Below, piece after piece: positions 36,600 to 44,982 of a stretch of DNA of 64,000 nt; the first letter of the stretch is position 1; every line of letters starts with the position of its first letter. Below the pieces are notes generated by a model. That model did not search any database. It was not told where the DNA came from and worked only from the letters and a program-made list of their open reading frames with translations. A program made the position numbers and the translations under genes. Source of the DNA: Aurantibacter aestuarii (GTDB lineage Bacteria > Bacteroidota > Bacteroidia > Flavobacteriales > Flavobacteriaceae); the NCBI RefSeq assembly GCF_003008425.1, contig NZ_PXOQ01000006.1, forward strand, positions 1 through 64,000. The letters are read 5' to 3'.

Positions 36600-37970
36600 A
36601 TGGAACAGAATATTGCAGTAGGATTAGATATAGGTACCACAAAAATTGTGGCCATGATTGGTCGTAAAAACGAGTATGGTAAAATTGAGATTTTAGGGAT
36701 TGGAAAATCTAAAAGTCTTGGTGTTCACCGTGGTGTAGTTAATAACATTACGCAAACTATTCAGTCTATACAACTGGCTATACAAGAGGCCGAAGCAGAA
36801 GCTTCAGAAAAAATAGATGGTGTAACTGTAGGAATTGCAGGACAGCATATTAGAAGCTTACAACACAGCGATTATATTACCAGACCAAATTCGGAAACGG
36901 TTATAAGTGAGGAAGATATAGACCGCTTAATTGGTCAGGTCCATAAATTAGTAATGCTGCCCGGAGAAGAAATCATCCATGTTTTACCTCAAGAATACAA
37001 GGTAGATGGTCAGGCAGAAATTAAAGAACCTATTGGAATGTACGGCGGGCGATTAGAAGCTAATTTTCATGTCGTGGTAGGGCAAGTGTCATCTATTAGA
37101 AATATTGGTAGATGTGTGCAAAGCGCTAATTTAAAATTAGACGGCATTACACTAGAGCCATTAGCATCTGCAAATGCGGTATTAAGTCAGGAAGAAAAAG
37201 AAGCAGGAGTTGCCTTAATAGATATAGGTGGTGGTACTACAGACTTAGCAGTTTTTAAAGATGGAATTATCCGCCATACTGCAGTTATTCCTTTTGGAGG
37301 AAATGTCATAACCGAAGATATTAAAGAAGGTTGTTCTATCATAGAAAAACAGGCCGAATTATTAAAAGTGAAATTTGGTAGTGCATGGCCTGGAGAAAAT
37401 AAAGACAATGAAATTGTCTCTATTCCAGGATTAAGAGGTCGCGAACCGAAAGAAATTACATTAAAAAACTTATCTAAAATTATTCATGCCAGAGTGGTGG
37501 AAATTATAGAGCAGGTGTACGTAGAAATTAAAAACTACGGACATGAGGAGCAAAAGAAAAAATTAATAGCAGGTATTGTACTAACCGGTGGAGGTGCTCA
37601 ATTAAAGCACTTAAAGCAGTTAGTAGAATATATTACAGGAATGGATACCAGAATTGGTTATCCAAATGAGCATTTAGCAGGAGAAAGTGATGATGTATTA
37701 ACAAGTCCATTATACGCAACCGCGGTTGGATTAGTAATGGATGGTTTAAAACGCCAGCAGCGTCAACGTGAAGAAGCAGCAGATTTGTTCTTAGCTAATG
37801 AAAAAGAAAAAGCTGAAGAAGAAGAAAGCAAAGCTTCAGAAGTTTTAAGTAATGAAGTTGAAGAAGAAGAGCAGCCTCAAGAAGAAGTGCAAAAAGTTAA
37901 AAAACCAAGACGCTCGTTACTAGACAGTTTAGCCGAACGTGTGAGGGATTTTTTAGACAATGCAGAATAA
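36600..37970 (+). CDS. ftsA: Cell division protein FtsA
   Basis: 456 residues, actin-like. Phosphate-1 loop GLDIGTTKIVAMIG, SHS2/1C domain (about 85-165), phosphate-2 loop ALIDIGGGTTDLAVF, adenosine motif GIVLTGGGAQL. An acidic linker (about 395-430, many E) leads to a basic amphipathic helix at the end (RRSLLDSLAERVRDFL), the expected membrane target sequence. It tethers FtsZ to the membrane. It lies directly before ftsZ with 51 bases between. Confidence 0.96.
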   Translation: MEQNIAVGLDIGTTKIVAMIGRKNEYGKIEILGIGKSKSLGVHRGVVNNITQTIQSIQLAIQEAEAEASEKIDGVTVGIAGQHIRSLQHSDYITRPNSETVISEEDIDRLIGQVHKLVMLPGEEIIHVLPQEYKVDGQAEIKEPIGMYGGRLEANFHVVVGQVSSIRNIGRCVQSANLKLDGITLEPLASANAVLSQEEKEAGVALIDIGGGTTDLAVFKDGIIRHTAVIPFGGNVITEDIKEGCSIIEKQAELLKVKFGSAWPGENKDNEIVSIPGLRGREPKEITLKNLSKIIHARVVEIIEQVYVEIKNYGHEEQKKKLIAGIVLTGGGAQLKHLKQLVEYITGMDTRIGYPNEHLAGESDDVLTSPLYATAVGLVMDGLKRQQRQREEAADLFLANEKEKAEEEESKASEVLSNEVEEEEQPQEEVQKVKKPRRSLLDSLAERVRDFLDNAE

Positions 37971-38021
37971 AAAATTAATAAAGAAAAGAAAAAGAATAGT
38001 AAACCAGCAAAATTAGAATTT

Positions 38022-40055
38022 ATGAGCAGCAACAACGAATTCGAAAGCATATCATTTGATTTACCAAAAAATCAATCTAACGTCATAAAAGTAATTGGCG
38101 TTGGTGGAGGTGGTAGTAATGCCATTAATCACATGTTCCAGCAAGGTATAAATGGCGTAGATTTTGTCATTTGTAATACAGACTCTCAAGCACTTCAAAA
38201 TAGTGGAGTGCCTAATAAAATCCAATTAGGAGTTCACCTAACCGAAGGTTTAGGAGCAGGTGCAAATCCGCATGTTGGAGAGCAGTCTGCAGTAGAAAGC
38301 TTCGAGGAAATTAAACGTATGTTAGACACTAATACAAAAATGGTGTTTATCACAGCCGGAATGGGTGGAGGAACAGGAACTGGTGCTGCTCCTGTAATTG
38401 CAAAGATGGCTAAAGATTTAGACATTTTAACGGTTGGTATTGTAACAATTCCTTTTCAATTTGAAGGGAAAATGCGTAATGAACAAGCGCAGTTAGGAAT
38501 TGAAAAATTAAGAAAAGAAGTTGATTCTCTAATCGTTATTAATAACAATAAGCTACGTGAGGTCTATGGAAACTTAGGCTTTAAAGCAGGGTTTTCTAAA
38601 GCAGATGAGGTTTTAGCAACTGCATCTCGTGGTATTGCCGAAGTTATAACACATCACTACACACAAAACATCGATTTACGTGATGCTAAAACGGTTTTAA
38701 GTAACAGTGGTACTGCTATAATGGGTTCTGCAACTGCTTCAGGACAAAATAGAGCTCAAGAAGCCATTACAAGTGCATTAGATTCACCTTTATTAAACGA
38801 TAATAAAATTACCGGAGCTAAAAACGTATTGTTGCTAATCGTTTCTGGTAGTCAAGAAATAACTATTGATGAAATAGGAGAAATTAACGACCATATCCAA
38901 TCTGAAGCTGGTCATGGCGCTAACATAATTATGGGTGTTGGTGAGGATGATAGTTTAGAAGATTCAATTTCTGTAACTATTATAGCAACGGGTTTTGATG
39001 TCGAGCAGCAAAACGACATTACTAATTTAGAAACTAAAAAAGTAATTCATTCTTTGGAAGACGACCAAAGTATGAAACAAGATTTGTCTGCTCAAAAAAC
39101 AATTGTTGCTCCCGCAAAACCTCAACCGGTTAACGAGCCTAAACCAGAGCCAATTATTAAGCACACGCTGGATCTTGATGAAGATGTAGAAGCTGTAACA
39201 GAGCCTATTCAAAAATCAACAGAAAAAAAACCACATACAGAACCAACAAACCATTTAGAGTTAATACCAACGAGTGAATTAATAAAAAATATAAATGTGG
39301 TTTATGATGAAGTTCAGGTTAATGTAGAGGATTTTAATGATTTTGTAATTACGTCTTCTGCAACAGCAAATGAGGAAGAAGAGGTTGAAGAAGAAGAACA
39401 ACAAATAACTTTGACTTTCGATTTACCTTTTAACGAATCTATGGATTTTGTTGAGAAAGAACCTGAAGCTAAAAATGAACCACAAGTAGAAGCGTCAATA
39501 GAAACGGTTAAAGAAGTGAAGCCAGTAATTCATCAACTTACAGACGATGAAAAAAATATTGAGGTTAATGATGAAGTAGAAATCATTCCAATTACCAAAT
39601 CAACTAGTAATGGAGAAGTACGTTATGCGTTAGACGATTATGATTTGGAAGAATCATCAATTAATAAAGTAGCTGAAACTACTAGTAAAGATAATGATGA
39701 AGAAGAAGATGCCGATTTAAATATGTTTGTAAAAGGATCATTAGAGGATAATTCTGTTTTATCAGAAGATTCGGATGCCGATACTTCAGATCCTTTAAAC
39801 TTGCCTATTTCAGAATTGTTAAAAAGTAGAGCAGACGAGCGTCGTAAAAAAATGAAAGCGTTTAATTACAAATTTAATAATCAGAAGATTGATGATATTG
39901 AAAAGATTCCTGCATATAAACGTCAAGGTTTGGATTTGGAAGAAGGACAGCATTCATCAGACTTAAATTCTTCAAGAACGATGCTTGGAACGGATGATAA
40001 TAATGACATCCAATTACGTAGTAATAACTCGTTCTTACATGATAATGTAGATTAA
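38022..40055 (+). CDS. ftsZ: Cell division protein FtsZ with a long acidic linker
   Basis: 677 residues. GTPase core (about 20-325) with the tubulin signature G115-GGTGTG-121 inside TAGMGGGTGTGAAP, the T7 loop NNDLR-like region and NIIMGVGEDDSLED. A very long, acidic, low-complexity linker (about 330-600) follows, against ~50 residues in E. coli. The FtsA-binding-like core peptide IPAYKRQG is at about 629-636, not at the very end. It is followed by a further 41-residue tail ending NNSFLHDNVD. It polymerises into the division ring. It is the last gene of the cluster, followed by a terminator. Confidence 0.96.
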   Translation: MSSNNEFESISFDLPKNQSNVIKVIGVGGGGSNAINHMFQQGINGVDFVICNTDSQALQNSGVPNKIQLGVHLTEGLGAGANPHVGEQSAVESFEEIKRMLDTNTKMVFITAGMGGGTGTGAAPVIAKMAKDLDILTVGIVTIPFQFEGKMRNEQAQLGIEKLRKEVDSLIVINNNKLREVYGNLGFKAGFSKADEVLATASRGIAEVITHHYTQNIDLRDAKTVLSNSGTAIMGSATASGQNRAQEAITSALDSPLLNDNKITGAKNVLLLIVSGSQEITIDEIGEINDHIQSEAGHGANIIMGVGEDDSLEDSISVTIIATGFDVEQQNDITNLETKKVIHSLEDDQSMKQDLSAQKTIVAPAKPQPVNEPKPEPIIKHTLDLDEDVEAVTEPIQKSTEKKPHTEPTNHLELIPTSELIKNINVVYDEVQVNVEDFNDFVITSSATANEEEEVEEEEQQITLTFDLPFNESMDFVEKEPEAKNEPQVEASIETVKEVKPVIHQLTDDEKNIEVNDEVEIIPITKSTSNGEVRYALDDYDLEESSINKVAETTSKDNDEEEDADLNMFVKGSLEDNSVLSEDSDADTSDPLNLPISELLKSRADERRKKMKAFNYKFNNQKIDDIEKIPAYKRQGLDLEEGQHSSDLNSSRTMLGTDDNNDIQLRSNNSFLHDNVD

Positions 40056-40077
40056 AAACCGACTATAAATTAATCCT

Positions 40078-40114
40078 AAAATCCAAGTTTTATCTATTGA
40101 AACTTGGATTTTTA
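40078..40114 (+). terminator. Intrinsic terminator of the mraZ-ftsZ cluster
   Basis: A 12-base stem (AAATCCAAGTTT / AAACTTGGATTT) with a 9-base loop is followed by TTTATTTTTT. It overlaps the first bases of a longer yqeY reading frame, which argues against that longer start. Confidence 0.85.
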
Positions 40115-40138
40115 TTTTTTAACTTAGCAAAAAAAACC

Positions 40139-40588
40139 ATGAGTTTATCTACCGAAATAATGACGGCGCTTAAAACCGCAATGAAAGAAAAAGACCAAAC
40201 GGCTTTAACGGCTTTACGTGCAGTAAAATCGGCTATATTGTTAGCTCAAACAGAAACAGGTTCTAAAGAAGAACTAACAGAAGAGCAGGAGTTAAAAATT
40301 CTTCAAAAACAGGTAAAGCAACGTAAGGATAGTGCTGCCATGTTTTTAGAACAAAACCGTGAGGATTTAGCAGCGCCAGAATTGGCAGAAGCAGCTATAA
40401 TTGCTCAGTTCTTACCAGAAGAAATGAGCGAAGAAGATATAAAGAAAGCTGTAGATGCAGTCATAGCTCAAACTGGTGCAGAAGGCATGAAAGATATGGG
40501 TAAGGTAATGGGCTTGGTAAGTAAAGAATTAGCCGGTCGTGCCGATGGGAAGACCATTTCAAATATTGTAAAAGCACAATTAGCATAA
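40139..40588 (+). CDS. GatB/YqeY domain-containing protein
   Basis: 149 residues from the ATG at 40139 (MSLSTEIMTALKTAMKEKD). YqeY family motif TALRAVKSAILLAQ, KQVKQRKDSAAMF, the FLPEEMSEEDIKKAV segment and the final MGKVMGLVSKELAGRADGKTIS are diagnostic. The domain resembles the tRNA-binding tail of GatB, and members are proposed to act in tRNA-dependent amidation, but the role is unproven. An earlier ATG at 40097 lies in the ftsZ terminator and is rejected. The tRNA-Arg gene starts 10 bases downstream. Confidence 0.92.
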   Translation: MSLSTEIMTALKTAMKEKDQTALTALRAVKSAILLAQTETGSKEELTEEQELKILQKQVKQRKDSAAMFLEQNREDLAAPELAEAAIIAQFLPEEMSEEDIKKAVDAVIAQTGAEGMKDMGKVMGLVSKELAGRADGKTISNIVKAQLA

Positions 40589-40598
40589 CCTAATAAAC

Positions 40599-40672
40599 GG
40601 CTCTGTGGCGCAACTGAATAGCGCACTGGATTTCGGCTCCAGCGGTTGTGGGTTTGAATCCCTCCAGAGTCA
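40599..40672 (+). tRNA. tRNA-Arg (anticodon UCG)
   Basis: Cloverleaf: acceptor GGCTCTG / CAGAGTC with discriminator A, D stem GCGC/GCGC, anticodon stem CTGGA/TCCAG with loop TTTCGGC giving anticodon TCG, and T stem GTGGG/CCCTC. CCA is not encoded. Two departures from the rule are seen. D-loop position 19 is A, not G, and T-loop position 56 is T, not C, so the tertiary G19-C56 pair is replaced by A19-U56. Position 15/48 is likewise A-U. The T stem has one U50-U64 mismatch. The gene follows yqeY closely and ends before a strong hairpin. Confidence 0.95.
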
Positions 40673-40682
40673 CGAATAAATA

Positions 40683-40736
40683 AAAAAGGAGAAAAATAAT
40701 TATTGAGCAAGCTCATGTTATTTTTCTCCTTTTTAT
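40683..40736 (+). terminator. Terminator after tRNA-Arg
   Basis: A long stem (AAAAGGAGAAAAATAA with TTATTTTTCTCCTTTT) encloses a small GAGC-AA-GCTC hairpin and is followed by T-rich sequence. It works in both directions in principle. From here to 40912 (about 176 bases) no gene, repeat or clear signal is seen. Confidence 0.8.
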
Positions 40737-40912
40737 GTTTTCAAAGCGCAGCTTTATATAATCAACTTCGTACTTAGGTTGTGAGGTTTCAGTATTAAAA
40801 CAAACTCTGTTTAGAAAATTATACTTCTAAAATGATTACTTCAGTTGTTATGTATATTCTTCGGGATATCTTCATTTGAATTTAAACAGTTATCACATAA
40901 ATAACTTAATAT

Positions 40913-41476
40913 TTAAAATAAAAGCTGAATGACCAATACAAGTATTATTGTATTTACTATAGCTTTTAATAGCTTTTTATGTTCGGTGTAGCTTAGGATG
41001 AGCGTCATGAAAGTTAAAAAAGCCATGACTATTAATATCTGGGCAAATTCAATTCCTAAATTAAAGGCAATTAATGTTTTGATTAGACTCTCATCATCAA
41101 AAAGCATGTGTTTAATAAAACTGGAAAAGCCCATGCCATGTATAAGACCAAAGCCGGCAATAATAAGATAATTAATGGTATCTAGTCTTTTCTTTTGGCT
41201 ATTGCTATATAAATGATAATAATTTTTAAGACAAGTAAATAGTACGGTTACGGTAATAAGAATTTCAATAACATCAATATTAAATTGAATATAGCCTAAA
41301 GTTGCCAAAATAAGCGTTAAAGAATGACCTAAGGTAAAGGCAGTAACTAATTTTAAAACCACTTTCCAGTCGGATAAACTATATAACAAACTAAACGCTA
41401 CAATAAAATAAAAGTGGTCTAAGCCACTTAAATCTAAAATATGATTAATGCCAAGTTTAAAATATTCTATAAACAT
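40913..41476 (-). CDS. HupE/UreJ family membrane protein
   Basis: 187 residues, about 6 helices. Family motifs: GLDHFYFIVAF near residue 18, TLGHSLTLILA, GLIHGMGFSSF and AFNLGIEFAQ. The His residues in the first three motifs are the expected metal ligands. HupE/UreJ proteins are secondary nickel or cobalt permeases, and other branches have unknown cargo. The gene starts at the stop of the DUF6702-like gene (shared base at 41476), so they are coupled. No hydrogenase or urease genes are in the window, so the cargo metal is open. Confidence 0.85.
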   Translation of the reverse strand: MFIEYFKLGINHILDLSGLDHFYFIVAFSLLYSLSDWKVVLKLVTAFTLGHSLTLILATLGYIQFNIDVIEILITVTVLFTCLKNYYHLYSNSQKKRLDTINYLIIAGFGLIHGMGFSSFIKHMLFDDESLIKTLIAFNLGIEFAQILIVMAFLTFMTLILSYTEHKKLLKAIVNTIILVLVIQLLF

Positions 41477-41943
41477 TAAGGTAATTTTAATTCGGGTTGA
41501 TATTTATTTAAGGTGAAGTGTTTTGAATTGTATATAAGCTTGTGTTCCTGATTCATAAATACTTCTGTAAGCAAATTATTATATATTATAATGTTGTCTG
41601 TAGGTGTTGCTTTGGCAGACAAAAATACATTAAGCGTAATTCCATCTTTCGAGACATGTAACCGGTCTATCTGAAGATTTATTTTTACAGAATTAACAAG
41701 TAAATAATAACGCTCATTAATATAGCGCTGTAAAGCCTGTGTGCCAGAACTGTCTAACTGTGAGAAATCGGCGTGTTTTAAACGGTAAGATGCCGCAAGA
41801 TGCTCCGATAAATCATCTAGAAAAAAGCGTGTTTCTATTGTAATGTTTTCTTTATTCTGAAACGTGACTTTGCTAAACGTACATTTTAAAGGATGAAAAA
41901 TTAAGGTGTAGGTTAGAACACAGATAAGACTAAGTAATTTCAT
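41476..41943 (-). CDS. DUF6702-like exported protein
   Basis: 155 residues from the ATG at 41943. Signal-like N-terminus (MKLLSLICVLTYTLIFHPL), then a beta-rich domain with TFQNKENITIETRFFLDDLSEH, close to the pattern of DUF6702 (a strand-rich domain with FxDDLE). An upstream ATG at 41973 is also possible. Such proteins are often encoded beside HupE/UreJ-like permeases in Bacteroidota, as here with a one-base overlap, which suggests an envelope partner for metal uptake. Family call is by pattern only. Confidence 0.65.
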   Translation of the reverse strand: MKLLSLICVLTYTLIFHPLKCTFSKVTFQNKENITIETRFFLDDLSEHLAASYRLKHADFSQLDSSGTQALQRYINERYYLLVNSVKINLQIDRLHVSKDGITLNVFLSAKATPTDNIIIYNNLLTEVFMNQEHKLIYNSKHFTLNKYQPELKLP

Positions 41944-42009
41944 AAGTCTAAAAGTTGAAAAAGCGAAGCACAATAAGTACTTCGCTTAAAAGTTATTCAT
42001 TTAATCTCT

Positions 42010-44808
42010 TCATTTTATTACGATTTTCATCTCGTAAATTTTATCGGCATGAATTTTTAAAAGGTAAGTGCCACTTGCTAAATGCCCTTTTTCAAGTTTA
42101 AATTCGCGTTTATTTACATTTTTAAAATCGAATAATTTTTTACCATTTAAATTGAATAATTCTAATTTTGAAATGTTATGGTTAGCTTCAATTTTAGCAA
42201 AATCTTCAATAGGGTTAGGAAATAATTTAATGTTTTTTCCTTCTTTTTCATCAAATGTAAAGGTACTTAAGGTATTATCTACCACATTAAAATAGACACG
42301 ATTAGAGACTTCATCATAACTATCATCCGTAAACATTACAATAAAATAATCTCCAACAGTATCCGGTACTTGGTTTGGCTCACCAGAAGTTCCAGATGTT
42401 TCAGAAATTGTAGTTGTTCCGTTTGCTAAACCATCAAAATATTTATAGGTAAATAACTGGTCTGTTCCTGGAGTATCACCGTCGTTAAAAATACCTAACC
42501 AGTCTTTTTCTAAACCAGGACCATCATTAAAAGTCACTTGTATTTCTTCATCTAAATCGTAAGTCGTTTTATTTGTAGAAATATTGGTAATTTGATCTCC
42601 AACTTGAAAGTAAACACGCTCTCCAATTTCTTTATAACCATCTAAAATGTGGTAGGTTGCATAATAGTAGCCTTTAGGTAAATTGTTAAACGTTCTGGTG
42701 CCATTTATAGCGTCTGTATATTGCCAAGTCGTATTGGTGCCTACTCCAGGTTCAAAACCAACCTTATAAATTGCAATCCAATCATTGGTATTAAAAGGAG
42801 AATTGGCGTAGGTAATATTTACAGGATCTCCAAGGTTGTATTCTGTAAAATCACTGGTTAAGGTTGGGATGTCTCCAAACCAGAATTCTTTTCGTGGAGC
42901 AACTTCAGTATAAGTATCATTTTCAAAAAATACTACAAAATACTCTCTATTTTTATTTGCAGCGTTATTAGCAATAGTTAGAGATAAATTTCCGCTGGTA
43001 TTTCCATTTACATAACTCCAAGAGGTGCTTGCAGGACCTCCAGGGGTTTGCCCTTTTTTGTAAAGACCAATCCAGTCTGTATTATTTCCTGGACCATTAG
43101 TGTAATCTATTTGTACAGGTTCTGACACGTTATAATACGTGCTGCTTAGTTCTAAATTTGGTGTTCCGTCTATACTTCCTGTTACAGTAAAGCTTAAAGG
43201 AGCAGACCAGTTACTCCATTTTAAATTTTCGTCTCTATGTCTTACTCTAATAAAATGTGTACCGTTATTAAGCTGATTGGTATTTACAGTATAGTCAAAA
43301 ATCCCTAAGCCTTCACCTATATTTGCTGTTTCATCGGTCGTAGCAGCAGGACCATAAAAATTGTCTTTACTTCTAAAACGATCGACTTCTAAAATAGAAA
43401 AATCTGATGCACTTGAAATTTGAAATTGTGTAGAGTAGTAAGCTTCCGAAGAAGTGGTTGAATAAGCAGAGCTATTAAACGTATACGGTAAATTTACAGG
43501 AGCGGTAATTGTATTTGTTACCGTTGGCGTGTCTGGATTTGCACTGTTTTTCTTGTAATGAAACTCATCTAACAATTCATTATTTTTAGAAGTGGTTAAA
43601 CTTCCAATGGTGTAAGATTGTACTTTAAATTCTTGAGCATCATTGTCAATTTCCATAATCTGATAGGCAAAATTAGACCAAGACCCAATAGTCTCTTCAT
43701 GATCGGTTTCATTATTAGAATCTCCCCAATATTGTGGCCAAGCAGTTCCACCAGAAATCATATGGTATCCATTATGGTCTTTAAATTGCCCTCTAGAATA
43801 TAAATGATGGTGTCCTGCTACATGCAATACAAACTTATCGGTTGTTTTTAAATTTGGTAAAATAGTTGTGTTATACCATGGAGAATAGTCGTTACTGTAT
43901 TGCTCTGCCTGAAAAGGTCTGTGTGCTGTGGTAATAATCCAATCCACATTAGCATCATTTTTAGCCGCATTTATGACAGCATTTCCCCAAGCTGTTTGAG
44001 TGTTTCCTTGTAACTCTGTGTCGAATACCACAAATAACACATTTTCCATCTGGTACGCATAATAACGTTCTGTATTAGAGTTAATCCCTTGGTAGGTTAA
44101 ATTATCGTCTAAAATAAAATGCTCGTAATAAGCATTTATACCCATAGAGCCGTACACTTCATGATTTCCAACCGCTGTAATTAAAGGTAAGCTAGGTGTT
44201 ATGATATTTTGTTTTTCAAAATGAATTTTCTCGTAATGGGTTAAATTCCCTAAATCTACCTGGTCGCCATCATTAACTATTAAATTAATATGGTCTGCAA
44301 TTGGTGTTCCGTATAACTGCTCAGCTTTATCTTTTGCTGCTTGTACCAACTCATTAAATTTATAATAAGGTTGTCCCTGGTAATTAATTAACTGGTGGTC
44401 TCCCAAAAAGATAAAACGCAGTTTCCCAGAGCTGCTACCTTCAGCTTTTGGGGTTTTAAAGTAATGTACAGTAGACTCGTCTGAAGCACCACTTTTAACC
44501 TGATAATAATATCCAGTATCTGGTGTTAGCCCAATTAACTTCACATTGTGCCAATGGTAAGGCGTATTATATCCAGGATCTTGAGGCTCTAAATTAACAC
44601 GGGTACCTGTCGCATTTAGATTAAGATTGTTTGCGGTTAAACCATATATAACCGTTGGGTTTGTTCCATTTTCATTATCGGTTTTCCAGCTTACCCAAAC
44701 AGACTCCGATTTTGCAGCCTGTAAATAAGGTTTTATGGTTTGTGCGTGTAAAGATTTAGTCGCAAATGCAAATGCAATAAGTACTAATAATGCGTTAAAG
44801 TGCTTCAT
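42010..44808 (-). CDS. Secreted metallophosphoesterase (purple acid phosphatase-like) with a T9SS type A sorting domain
   Basis: 932 residues. Signal peptide (ending LHAQ), purple-acid-phosphatase N-terminal FN3-like domain (about 25-120), and a calcineurin-like domain (about 128-365) with FLGDHQ, NDGDQVDLG, VGNHEVYG, TAHRPFQ and AGHHHLYSRG metal motifs. Three homologous beta domains follow (roughly 550-840), each with D-W-I/L-G/A-I/L-Y/F. They resemble SKICH-like domains. The end is a type A sorting domain (LFPNPIEDFAKIEAN ... SGTYLLKI). It should be exported through T9SS and release phosphate from organic esters. It is transcribed ahead of the DUF6702/HupE pair after a 66-base gap. Confidence 0.92.
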   Translation of the reverse strand: MKHFNALLVLIAFAFATKSLHAQTIKPYLQAAKSESVWVSWKTDNENGTNPTVIYGLTANNLNLNATGTRVNLEPQDPGYNTPYHWHNVKLIGLTPDTGYYYQVKSGASDESTVHYFKTPKAEGSSSGKLRFIFLGDHQLINYQGQPYYKFNELVQAAKDKAEQLYGTPIADHINLIVNDGDQVDLGNLTHYEKIHFEKQNIITPSLPLITAVGNHEVYGSMGINAYYEHFILDDNLTYQGINSNTERYYAYQMENVLFVVFDTELQGNTQTAWGNAVINAAKNDANVDWIITTAHRPFQAEQYSNDYSPWYNTTILPNLKTTDKFVLHVAGHHHLYSRGQFKDHNGYHMISGGTAWPQYWGDSNNETDHEETIGSWSNFAYQIMEIDNDAQEFKVQSYTIGSLTTSKNNELLDEFHYKKNSANPDTPTVTNTITAPVNLPYTFNSSAYSTTSSEAYYSTQFQISSASDFSILEVDRFRSKDNFYGPAATTDETANIGEGLGIFDYTVNTNQLNNGTHFIRVRHRDENLKWSNWSAPLSFTVTGSIDGTPNLELSSTYYNVSEPVQIDYTNGPGNNTDWIGLYKKGQTPGGPASTSWSYVNGNTSGNLSLTIANNAANKNREYFVVFFENDTYTEVAPRKEFWFGDIPTLTSDFTEYNLGDPVNITYANSPFNTNDWIAIYKVGFEPGVGTNTTWQYTDAINGTRTFNNLPKGYYYATYHILDGYKEIGERVYFQVGDQITNISTNKTTYDLDEEIQVTFNDGPGLEKDWLGIFNDGDTPGTDQLFTYKYFDGLANGTTTISETSGTSGEPNQVPDTVGDYFIVMFTDDSYDEVSNRVYFNVVDNTLSTFTFDEKEGKNIKLFPNPIEDFAKIEANHNISKLELFNLNGKKLFDFKNVNKREFKLEKGHLASGTYLLKIHADKIYEMKIVIK

Positions 44809-44982
44809 AGGTTTGGTTTATTTTTGATTGAGTTATTGCAAATGTATAAGTGAAGTGTTTTTTTAATGTAGCCTGAAAGTTATTAAACCTTTAACATCTA
44901 TTGTTTAATGTTAATAAAGTGTAACGATAAGCTTTTAGTAAAATTTTTTAGATTTTATATGTAAAGATGCTATTTTTACCCC

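Noticed and set aside
40599-40672. Possibility that the tRNA-Arg is a pseudogene because of the T-stem mismatch
   Set aside because: Acceptor, D and anticodon stems are perfect, and the tertiary change is compensatory on both loops, which suggests selection for function.
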